A DNA stretch of 64,000 nucleotides, taken from positions 682,001-746,000 of the forward strand of contig JBCNJP010000028.1 in assembly GCA_039602395.1 (NCBI GenBank). Direction: 5' to 3'. The position numbers were made by a program, and so were the translations under genes. This stretch comes from Deinandra increscens subsp. villosa. Its lineage: Eukaryota; Streptophyta; Magnoliopsida; Asterales; Asteraceae. Below the pieces are notes generated by a model. The model saw only the letters and a program-made list of their open reading frames with translations, had not been told where the DNA came from and did not search any database. Position 1 is the first letter of the stretch. Each line of letters opens with the position of its first letter. Below, one piece after another: positions 55,431-64,000 of the stretch.

Positions 55431-56204
55431 CCCCAGTCATTTAAAAAGGTAAATAACTAATTTAGCATAAAATGAATGGGTTGAAATGAATGGAGAGGAT
55501 ATCTGCAATATATACCCCTTCCTAATCAATTCTGTATGAAACGAAATTTTATCGATCTGTAACTGTAACTGTACACAAATACAGGGATCCCAAGTTAAAC
55601 GTCTATCAATAATAAACAAAAGAAACAATTTTATGAAAACAAATTGTAATTAATGAAACGGAATAACTTGACAATTACCGTTTTCTGGACTGATTGGTCT
55701 CCCAAATCACATCCCACTTCTGAAGAATCGCTAGCGCTGTCTGTTGAAGCTATTCGTTGTTGAAGCTCCATGGAAGATGTGAATGATATGGATGAGAAAG
55801 AAGACCTAGTTATTCGCTGGAGGTTTTTAATTGGAAATTTTCTGATAAAGTGAGAGGGAAAAGTATCTGATGAATCGATAATAAGTAAATTTAGTTCGAA
55901 ATTTTGGGTGTAGTTTGAACTAATGGTGGGAAATTCAAATTTTTTGGTGAAAATTTATAATTAAAAGGGGGGGGGGGGGAGGGAATTGTTCAAACTGATA
56001 ATAAAACCCAAAATTAATATAAAAAATATGTATATTAAACATAATTATACCTAAAATTAAACATAAACATAATTAATTAATTAATTAAATGTCTCCACGT
56101 GGCTCTTCCAGCGGGTTCTTCTTGAAGATGAAATTCATAACTGTGATCCTTTAAGCAGATCTGGATGACGATCGGAGTTAAAAGCCCTAATTAACAAAAT
56201 TATG

Positions 56205-56246
<42 letters not shown>

Positions 56247-56470
56247 CTTTATTATTTTCTTTTAGATATAATAAACAAGATTTTAATAACACGTGCCTTG
56301 TGGCCGTGATAACGCAACTACAAAATACGGATACATTACTAAAACACAACTCAAAAATGAAAATGATAAATTACTATGCAATTCAGAACAAAAATACCAA
56401 AAGACCGCCATGTTGTGAATTTCTCATGTATAATAATTTTGTTTCCAAAAATATTAAACGACGTCCAATT
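55431..56470. other. AT-rich spacer, no supported gene
   Basis: Contains a G-run (about 55967-55979) and a (TA)n microsatellite at about 56211-56241. A possible first exon on the minus strand ends at 55680 with a splice-donor-like 'cggtaattg' after 'MELQQRIASTDSASDSS', but no downstream exon could be linked, so it is not called. Confidence 0.4.
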
Positions 56471-57545
56471 AGGATGGTGAGGAGCAATTAGGAGCAATTA
56501 GGACCAACTAGACTGAATGAGGACTAAATACTGACAATTAGCGTCATTTAAGATACTTTAGTGAAGACCAGTTATGGTTAATTAATATGGTCAATGAATA
56601 CGAATTAGGACCAGTTCAATGAGAAGGTCGATTATGCTCATAGGACCGATAAGGACGGAGCATGAAGGAAGTGACTAATGAGGATTGATAATCAAGTATG
56701 ACCAATTAGGACTAATTGGGGCCAATTAGTTAAAATGAGGACCAATGATACCAATAAGGGTAAATCAGGGTTAGTGATGGTCGATTAAGACCAATTAGGT
56801 TCAATTAGGGTCAATGAGGACCAATTAGGACCAATGATGGTCGAATATGCTCGATTAAGACCAATAAGGATGAATTATGACTTATTAGGGCCAGTTAGGA
56901 CCGATGAGGGCCAATTAGACAGAATAAGTACCAATATGGCTCAATTCGGGTTAATGAGGAGCAATTTGCACAAAATGGACCAATAAGGACCAATTAGTGT
57001 CAGTTAACCTCAATAAGGACCTACTAGACTTATCGTTTACCATTTACTTTTGTAGTACAACAAATTTGAGTCAATTAGGCCTAATTGACCCCAATTGATT
57101 ATAATTGGTCCTAAATGAGCCTAATTGATCGTAATTAACCTTAAATGATCTTCATTGAACCTAACCGAGCCGAATAGACTATAATTGACCTTCATTGGCC
57201 CTAATTCATCCTAACTGAGTGTTCACTGGCCCTCATTGGTACTCATTTGTCATAAATGACCATGGTTGACCTTAATTCAGTCTACTGGTCCTCATTGAGC
57301 GTAATTTGGCCCTCAATCGGCCTAATAGACCCTAACTGGTCATATTTGGTCCTCATAAGGCGTCGACATTGAGCAAAATCGACCCTCGTGAATTAGTTAT
57401 AACTGGTCTTCATCAGTGACCCTAATTGATCCTCATTGACCCAAATTGACCCCAATTTACCCTAATTGGGCCTCGTGGCTTCGTTCGTCCTAATTGGTCC
57501 TACTTTATCTTCATTTGTCCTCATCGGTCTTAATCGACCCTAAAT
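56471..57545. repeat. Inverted minisatellite: GGACCAATTAGG arm then CCTAATTGGTCC arm
   Basis: From about 56471 to 57040 the sequence is built from degenerate 11-12-bp units such as 'gaccaattagg' and 'gtcaatgagga'. After a unique centre ('catttacttttgtagtac', about 57042-57062) the rest to 57545 is built from the complementary units ('cctaattggtc', 'ctcattgaccc'). Stretches such as 'tgaagaccagttat' in the left arm have counterparts in the complement of the right arm, so the two arms look like a degenerate long inverted repeat. No coding potential. Confidence 0.75.
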
Positions 57546-57803
57546 GATGTGGATTCAATTAAAATAAAATTAATAATATTTTTCTAAACCAAATTAAATT
57601 ATCAAAAATTTCCCCCATCCCAAATTCAACTAAATGGGCAAACTCCAATTACTTCCCTTGTTTCAATTCTTAGGGTTCATTGTGATCCAGAAGAACTGCC
57701 GTTAGTGTAAAACTGCATTTTTGAAAAACAGTTACCCTCTATTTTCTCTCCAGGTTTCTAATTGGCGATCTAAACCTAAACCTTACTCTGTAATTTCTAC
57801 CAA

Positions 57804-57968
57804 ATGGCACCTAAAATGAATCGAAAGGCTGCATCAAAGGCTACTCAACTGTTCTTCGCCGAACACAATGTTGTAGCGTACTTCGAGAAGTCTGATAAGT
57901 CAAAGCTATTTGATGAAATGAACGATTTCCTCGAGAAATCCAACACTCATTTTGCTATGGTGGGATGA
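57804..57968 (+). pseudogene. Copia-associated extra ORF, N-terminal fragment
   Basis: Starts 'MAPKMNRKAASKATQLFFAE', followed by 'HNVVAYFEKSDKSKLFDEMN' and 'DFLEKSN', then runs into unrelated repeat sequence and stops after 54 codons. It matches the N-terminus at 48570-48712 (MAPK, EHN.VAY.E, DFL.KS). The upstream 150 bp read like a leader. It is a second, plus-strand relic of the same protein family. Confidence 0.7.
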
Positions 57969-58460
57969 GATGATATATAAACAGGATAAATTTTACTTCT
58001 TAAGTAAATTGGAAGAAGAGAAAACCGGATGAACTGTAATTCTTCAGGAAGAGTTCATGAGGATTGAGAGAAGATGAACTAGAGTTCTTAAGGATGAACC
58101 GGATAAACTATAGTTTTAAAGTTCTTCAGGATGGTTTACCAGTTTTCTTCTATTATAAATACATACACATTTTCAATGAATCATAGCAGACTCCATTTTA
58201 CTCATAACGTACTGTGATCTTACATGAAGTATATATTCATATGTTATGTTAGTATATGTTGGCATTTTGATATGGTTGGATGAGATGATTTATAAACAGG
58301 ATAAATTTTACTTCTAAATTGGATAAAATCACATCAGTTGACTGTAAAATCTACGTGCAACAATCGAATTTAGAATAAAATCAACTTAAATGATTGAGAT
58401 AAAATATGTCTATATAATTAATGGTGTTAACCAAAACAAAACATGAGGAAGAGCTTACAA
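57969..58460. repeat. Short interspersed repeat copies
   Basis: 'tttataaacaggataaattt' and flanks occur near 57975 and 58291; related 'ggatttataaac' pieces recur at about 59628 and 59769. Between them are degenerate 'ttcttcaggatgaaccgg' units. No gene. Confidence 0.55.
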
Positions 58461-58464
58461 AAAC

Positions 58465-58470
<6 letters not shown>

Positions 58471-58527
<57 letters not shown>
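58471..58527. repeat. AT microsatellite
   Basis: Uninterrupted (TA)n of nearly 60 bp. Confidence 0.95.
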
Positions 58528-58528
<1 letters not shown>

Positions 58529-58580
58529 ATCTTTATACAAAGATTTTCATCAGATCCTATACAAAAATCTATCTAACTAG

Positions 58581-59217
58581 CTAAGACCTAGCATCCGACA
58601 TATAGTCTTCATCATCCAAGAAGCTGCTGCTACTGCTGCTGCTGCTGTCATCAGGAAACAGCTTTTGACCAGGCGGCAATCTCGGTCCCAACTCGGAGGT
58701 TCTGTAGGTGGAATCCCTGTTCCGGATTAAAAACACATCCAGCTCTCTCTCCCCCTCTGGTCCCTAGAGATGAAGTTTCATACCCCTTACAACTTCGGGA
58801 GTGATGAAATCAGCGTACTCAAGCCCGTATTTGATGGACAGAGGTGGGATCCTCCAGTAAATGAGGAAATACCCAATCGATGTGTGGTTTAGGTATTGCA
58901 CCATTTGATCCAGATCATGACAATCAAATTTGCGAATGTCGACATAGTCGACATAATCTACCTTTCCCTTCCACACATCCTGGCCAGCGGCATTCCGGTG
59001 GAAATCGCCACAGTGATGGACCTTTAGGGTGAACCTCCGACCACCTGTAAAAAACCCAAATGCAGAGTAGAGAGTAAGTAACTAAAAAACATAAAACCCT
59101 AAAAAGAAAAACGTACAGCCATTGTTGAGTGAAAATACACTTACGGGGAGTCTTGCCGTAGTAGGGTGCTGGTTCATTAATACACCTAATCCTCCATTGT
59201 TTACCAAAGGCAACCAT
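58581..59217 (-). pseudogene. PB1-like domain protein of MULE type, third copy, one stop
   Basis: Exon 1 (59145-59217) starts 'MVAFGKQWRIRCINEPAPYY' and ends in a gtaagt donor. A 100-nt intron (59045-59144) ends in 'tttttacag'. Exon 2 reads 'RRFTLKVHHCGDFHRNAAGQ', 'DVWKGKVDYVDYVDIRKF' and 'DLDQMVQYLNHTSIGYFLIY', and the codon phase is continuous across the splice. A single TAG at 58764-58766 precedes a further 60 codons in the same frame, including a Ser run encoded by a (CTG/CAG)-type repeat and an acidic end ('FLDDEDYMSDARS'). It is related to 23131-23722 and 31999-32484 by the FTLxVHHxGxF and gly/asp pattern. No transposase is next to it. Confidence 0.7.
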
Positions 59218-60050
59218 TGATCGATCGAAGTTTTTTTTCTTGTTGATCAGGAAATACGTTCGTACAGAAGATTTTGGTGGTGAAAAAGTGGAAATTTAAA
59301 GGCAGACAGGGCACGCTACCAGCTATGGTGGGAAGAAGTGGAAAGGTCAGGCCAAGATAACCGTGTATATTTATTACCTTTACCACACAAATCCTGTTTT
59401 TACCGTGTCTATTTATTACCTTTAGCAACGCAAATTTTGTTTATCAATTATTTCTTATGTGATGGGAGTAATTAAACAAGTTCTGGTTAAAATATAACCA
59501 ATTAACACTTCTGTCTTAATGGTTCTTCTTAATCTTGTAGTGAGTTCCTTTCTTTTGACTGACCCAGGTTCAAGCCTTGTTTGCTACAATTTATAATTTT
59601 TGATTGTCTAATAGTGGATGACAGGATTTATAAACTGGCTTGATTTTAATTCTTCAATAAATTGGAACAAGAACAAAACCGTATGAACTAACAAGAATAG
59701 AACCGTATGAAGGTTCAAGCCTTGTTTGCTACAATTTATAATTTTTGATTGTCTAATAGTGGATGACAGGATTTATAAACAGGCTAGATTCTAATTCTTC
59801 AATAAATTGGAACAAGAACAAAACCGTATGAACTAACAAGAACAGAACCGTATGAACTATAATTCCTCAGGAAGAACAGGAAGAATAGAACCGGATGAAC
59901 TAGAGTTCTTCAGGATCAAGAGTAATTATTCAGTAATAGAACAGGATGAACTACAGTTCTTCAGGATGAACCGGATAAACTAGAGTTCTTCAGGATGAAC
60001 TATATATACTAGAGTTGTTATTTCTGTTCGTAGTCTATTGGATATTCCCA
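59218..60050. repeat. Spacer with a ~130-bp direct duplication and short minisatellite
   Basis: A segment from 'ggttcaagccttgtttgcta' (59569) to 'aaccgtatgaac' is repeated from 59711, spaced about 140 bp. Further on, 'gaactagagttcttcaggat' type units repeat to about 60010. No gene. Confidence 0.65.
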
Positions 60051-60229
60051 GGTATTTAAACCCATTATCTAGTGAATTAAAATCATTCTGGTTGAATACA
60101 TTTCTTTATACACTAATATTTAGTCACACAACCTAATATATATATGTAGAAGACTATAACCTTAGGGAGAAGATTTCATCCGGATTGAGAGAAGATGAAC
60201 AGAAACGGATGAAAATACATTATATTAAA

Positions 60230-60460
60230 TTAAAAATCAATTAATTACATAAAAGGGAAAAGAAGCGGCTGAAGACAAATCCCTCTTTGCTTTCTCATAT
60301 GGTTGCTTTAACAAACACAATTACATACACATAATCCAAAGGGGGTATGATTACATTAATACATTGATCTATAAAATTACAACTTTAAAACTACTAACTT
60401 AAAGGGAAAAGAAGCGGCTGAAGACAAATCCCTCTTTGCTTCTCACATGGTGCTCTAGAG
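60230..60460. repeat. Direct duplication
   Basis: 'aaagggaaaagaagcggctg' with following 'aagacaaatccctctttgct' occurs near 60254 and again near 60401. Non-coding. Confidence 0.7.
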
Positions 60461-60669
60461 AGATTGCCTGAGAATCATCATATAATTAACGGCTACTTGC
60501 TGCTTTCTCACATGCACTTGCTTCTGATCAACTGAAAATGGTGAAGAAGTGGCTGGAAGAAATCAGGTTCATGGGGCCAAAAGCGAGAGAAGCACCTGGA
60601 CAATACAGGTGTTGCAAACCACAACATGTGCCGGCCCTTGCCGCTGACTTTACAAAATTATATAATAAC

Positions 60670-60762
60670 TTAAAATCTGCTCCCAGGAGTTATGCAGCCG
60701 AAACCCTTGGTGTCGTTGAACCACTTCACGGTACCTGATTTCCTACCACCTTCGTCTGCCAT
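60670..60762 (-). pseudogene. Captured cold-shock-domain protein fragment
   Basis: From the ATG at 60762 the minus strand encodes 'MADEGGRKSGTVKWFNDTKG' and 'FGCITPG', then stops. 'GTVKWFN' and 'KGFGxITP' are the start and RNP1 motif of the cold-shock domain as found in plant glycine-rich cold-shock proteins; Cys replaces the usual Phe in GFGF. The rest of the domain (RNP2, glycine-rich tail, zinc knuckles) is absent. A leader-like stretch ('caatctgaaaacgaaa') precedes the ATG. It sits in repeat-rich DNA left of a CACTA end, so capture by a transposon is likely. Confidence 0.7.
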
Positions 60763-61440
60763 TTTCGTTTTCAGATTGTCTGGGGCTGAGGGAACTGAAA
60801 ATGGTGAAGAAGCATCTCTTTTGCTACATCTCCTACATCGTTCCCCTTCCACAATCCAACATCGTTATCCGGGCCATTTGAGTGATTGGTACCACCCAAT
60901 GTTGCAACTAAAGTTAGATCTATTATTAATAGCAATAATAAATCATAATTTATCAAGCACATTATAAATTAATCAAGGAATGAGTAAAAGAAAGAAAGGA
61001 GGGTAGTGAGATCAACTACCTTGTTCAAGTTTAGGGTTGCAACAAACAGGGCATGCAAACCTCATATGGACCCTTACTGCTGATTGTTATAAAATTATAT
61101 AATAACTTAAAATCTGCTCTCAATAAAGCATTTGTATGAACCATTAGAGACTCCTCGTCTCCATGGTTTCCACAATAACTTAAAATCTGCTCCGAGGAGA
61201 TACAGAGCGCAATCTTTCCCTGCATAAGAAAAAATTACCAAATCTGAGACGAAAATTTCAATCGAACTTCAGTGGTGAAGATGATAACTTACCGTTTTCC
61301 ACATACGAATGACACCAATTCCACATTTTTTTCCGGCGATGATGGACGAAAAACAGAGAGAGAGACTGGGAGAAAAGGGGCATGGTGGAGATGATGATGA
61401 AAACTGATACAGAGATAAGTAAATGAAATAATCATGATTA
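60763..61440. other. Rearranged spacer, no gene
   Basis: 'ataacttaaaatctgctc' recurs at about 60665, 61090 and 61171, showing local duplication around the cold-shock fragment. No supported coding region. Confidence 0.45.
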
Positions 61441-61449
61441 CAAGCGCCG

Positions 61450-62242
61450 TCGACTGTTTGTCTTCTTTTAGCCACCTAAAATTAATATACCGTGACCATT
61501 TGTCATAATTTGTCACGCAACCAATGTTTAATATGAGTGGCCATATCACAAGATAATAAAAAATGATAAACATATAAACACAAATCTTCTCTTTTTCGCC
61601 ACGCGTTTAATATTACCGTGACCATAAAATAGATTTTTGTCACTCACAACCTACCATTTAGTCACGGTTAATATATGTGGCCATAGGTAATAGATTTTTG
61701 TCACTCACAACCTACGTGACCATTTGTCATCTAATATTTAGTCACACAACCTAATAACAGTGGCCATATGTACTAGCTTTTAGCCACATAACTAAGTAAA
61801 AAGCGTGGCCATTGCTCACATTTAGCCACATATAATATATACTTAATAGTTTTGTTTTCTTTTAATTTACTAAGTAATAAAATCTACTCTTTCGTCACAC
61901 AACATTATTTAAGCGTGGCCATACATTCCTTTTTGGTCACACGAATAAAAAATCATAAAAATTCCGTCGCCGTTTGGTGCATTTCGCCACTCTTTTTTAA
62001 GTGTGACATATAAGTGCCACATGTTTTTGTAAAACAGTGGCTAAAGCCACTGCAACTGATTGTTGTTGTCACATAAACAAAAAAATACGTGGCTAAAAGG
62101 GTCCAAAGGCTATATATTTGGCCACGGGTACAAAATATATGTGGCTAAAACGAGAATTTCTTACCTTTGGCCACGTTTTTTACAAAACAGTGGCTATGCG
62201 ATATCAAAAAAACCGTGGCCAAAGCCACTTTTTGACGTAGTG
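61450..62242. mobile_element. CACTA transposon, right terminal region
   Basis: The right end reads, in the minus sense, CACTACGTCAAAAAGTGGC, starting at 62242. The preceding ~800 bp are packed with GTGGCCA / GTGGCTAAA and 'tagtcac' units in both orientations, the subterminal repeats typical of CACTA elements. The 3 bp after the end (TTG, 62243-62245) could be one copy of the target duplication. The left end was not found; a related 'tttagtcacacaacctaata' at about 60120 hints that the element reaches at least that far left and includes the cold-shock fragment. Confidence 0.75.
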
Positions 62243-62245
62243 TTG

Positions 62246-64000
62246 GGTACGAGCTATTCATTTTGCTGTGGATATGGAAAGGTTGAGTTTCTAGAATTCA
62301 AACAACCCGATGAGACGTATCTCAGTCTTTTTAAGTCTTCTGATGCGAAAAGCAAATACTTTGCTATGAACATTCGCCGCTACAACTCTATGTTATCTTT
62401 TACCTCTATGGGTGGCAAAATTGACAATAATGTCAATTGAGGTAAAGGGGCGTATACATTCCGCTTGAGTGGCGAAAATTATCATAGAATTGGAAGCTTG
62501 TTGCCTCAAGATGGTGAGATGCCTAAATTCTCTCAGTTATACATCTATGATACATAGAATGAACTTACATCGTCAATTGCACTTTAGGTAATCTTCTTTA
62601 CCTTTACGTTTTGCTAATTATATTAAAAAAAATTATTATCTTATCAACTAATTACCCATTACGTCTCCAAATAAACCTCACTTATGAATTTTTTTTTTAA
62701 ACAGTGATATTGACAGGCCATCAAGTTCTTCAAACTCGGCGTTTGAGGTTGAAATTATTCGACAGCTGAAAGATATGTTAGACTCGCAAAATGAGTTGGT
62801 TAAAACATACAGGATGGTGAGGGATACCTATCAAGAAAATCCTCAGGTCGATTTGAAATTACAACTTATCAGTAGATGATCAAAAGAAGGAAGAATATAT
62901 AACCTTCCGACCGCATCTGAGGTTGCCGCATAAATAATTGGGGATTTTGATGATAATATTGAATCACGCGATATAGTTGTTCGGACTAAAGGTGGATATT
63001 TGCAACGTATCAGCGAGCTGCATCCTTCGTATCTAGCACTGCAATATACGCTTATTTTCCCATTCGGTGAAGACTGTTACCGCGTAGACATTCTTCATAG
63101 GGATGTTATTCTTGATTAGGCTAACCACTTTTCTTTAATCCTAAACGCGAGGAGGTTATTTCAATAGTTTTTGGTTGACGGTTATACAATGATTGAAGCG
63201 CAATGGTTATGGTTTATTCGGAACAAACAGAGCACTCTTAGGTGTACGACTTACAATGACATCAGTAATGCTCAGACTTAAGGTGATACAGTCTCTCCAA
63301 TAAAGGTCAGCGGTTTATACTTCCATCCTCTTTTACCGGTGGGGCCGAATATATGTTGCAGAATTATCTTGATGCAATGTCGATTTGCAAATGGTATGGT
63401 TATCCAGATTTTTTCATCACCATCACATGGAATCCGAAGTGGCCAGAGATGAGAAGATATTTAGCAGATACGACTTTACTTCCCGAGGACAAGCCGAATA
63501 ACCTTTGCAGACTTTTCAAAATGAAGCTCCACTCATTAATTACCGATTTAAAGAAGAGCTCTATTCTTAGAAGAGTCCAAGCATGTATTATACGTTTAAA
63601 TTCTCATCACTAATTTAAACTTTATATTTATTTATGCATCTTATTATAGTTTAAAAATTATTCAATTTGAAAAATGCATTTTTTAATTCTTAATTTTTTA
63701 TCTTGTGTCTGAGTTTATGATACATGGACCCTGTGGAGTTCATAACCCTTAATCTCCTTGCATAAACCGTAAAGATTGTACAAAACGTTTACCGAAGGCT
63801 TACCGTGATTATACTTCTGTCGATACGGATGACTACCCTCTATATTGGAGACGTGAGGGTGGACCCAAGGTTATCAAGTCTGGTCATGAGTTGGATTGCA
63901 GATATGTTGTTCCATACAACAAAGTTCTTTTGAAAAGATACCAGTCTCATATTAACACTGAGTGGTGCAACAAAGGAGAATCAATTAAGTATCTTTTCAA
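62246..64000 (+). pseudogene. Helitron Rep-type protein, 5' part, decayed, runs off the window
   Basis: Successive plus-strand segments follow the Helitron N-terminal region: 'YNSMLSFTSMGGKIDNNVN', 'YTFRLSGENYHRIGSLLPQD' and 'KFSQLYIYDT'; after a probable intron (about 62588-62703), 'LKDMLDSQNELVKTYRMVRD', 'YNLPTASEVAA', 'LQRISELHPSYLALQYTLIF' and 'PFGEDCYRVDI'; at 63353-63600, 'LQNYLDAMSICKWYGYPDFF' and 'ITITWNPKWPEM'; and near the end 'YWRREGGPKV' and 'YQSHINTEWCNKG', the Rep domain. Stops interrupt at about 62438, 62557, 62876, 62931 and 63116. Helitrons move by rolling-circle replication; the helicase part would lie to the right. The CACTA element is inserted in, or abuts, its 5' end. Confidence 0.87.

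Noticed and set aside
55680..55772. Possible first exon of a host gene on the minus strand
   Set aside because: One donor-like site and a plausible short peptide were not enough; no second exon or family could be found.
60538..60738. 66-codon plus-strand frame starting MVKKWLEEIRFMG
   Set aside because: It overlaps the better-supported cold-shock fragment on the other strand, and its flanks are local duplications.

Overview
The window is a transposon-dense stretch of a eukaryotic plant nuclear genome. It contains no prokaryotic features and no rRNA, tRNA or CRISPR. Ty1/copia and Ty3/gypsy (Tekay-like chromovirus) retrotransposons, a MULE with FAR1-type and OTU domains, a CACTA end and a Helitron are nested in one another. 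An extra copia-linked ORF with an 'EHN.VAY.E' signature, and PB1-like MULE proteins, are types I associate with Asteraceae; that taxonomic call is inference. Two runs of exactly 500 N (4702-5201, 51202-51701) look like scaffold gaps. I see no clearly intact host gene; the host-like sequences are captured fragments.

Layout. 1-3296: dispersed repeat copy A (an inverted partner B lies at 11896-14669) and a polypurine-like end. 3297-5689: probable gypsy LTR with a gap. 5690-10872: decayed minus-strand gypsy element with an unexplained extra ORF upstream of gag. 10873-11895: plus-strand copia LTR, primer-binding site and truncated gag. 11896-14669: repeat B. 14779-21640: decayed minus-strand copia with 3' LTR, pol, gag and a leader carrying three hairpins. 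21645-22680: no gene; one local duplication. About 22.68-32.5 kb: a MULE-type region with two PB1-like genes facing outward, an ATHILA-ORF1/plant-mobile-domain-like gene, a FAR1/MULE/OTU transposase gene, a captured fragment of an RNA polymerase IV/V-type largest subunit, and about fourteen copies of the near-palindrome TACGCWGCGTA in its intergenic spaces.

33068-48569 is a very young Tekay-like insertion, flanked by the 5-bp duplication TGAGA and sitting in a copia-associated ORF whose halves lie at 48570-48712 and 32699-33067. It is scrambled: two full LTRs in one orientation, one LTR fragment and half an internal region inverted, and a 2.69-kb LTR palindrome at the right end. It has an open 1311-codon gag-pol frame but no primer-binding site and no gag N-terminus.

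49382-51201: minus-strand copia pol, probably the same element as the interrupted ORF. 51702-54741: plus-strand Tekay integrase and 3' LTR. 54742-62242: AT-rich sequence with direct duplications, an inverted minisatellite of about 1 kb, a second copy of the copia-associated ORF, a third PB1-like gene, a cold-shock-domain fragment and a CACTA right terminus. 62246-64000: a decayed Helitron Rep region running off the window.

A recurrent theme is that several unrelated elements here each carry a dense array of their own short palindromic or strand-alternating motif in non-coding DNA: TACGCWGCGTA in the MULE, AGTTTCGCT in the young gypsy LTR, GGCGGTACGCC in the other gypsy LTR, and TTCAAGCGGAA in copia. 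Element-specific regulation or anti-silencing is the most interesting hypothesis, but nothing here tests it.
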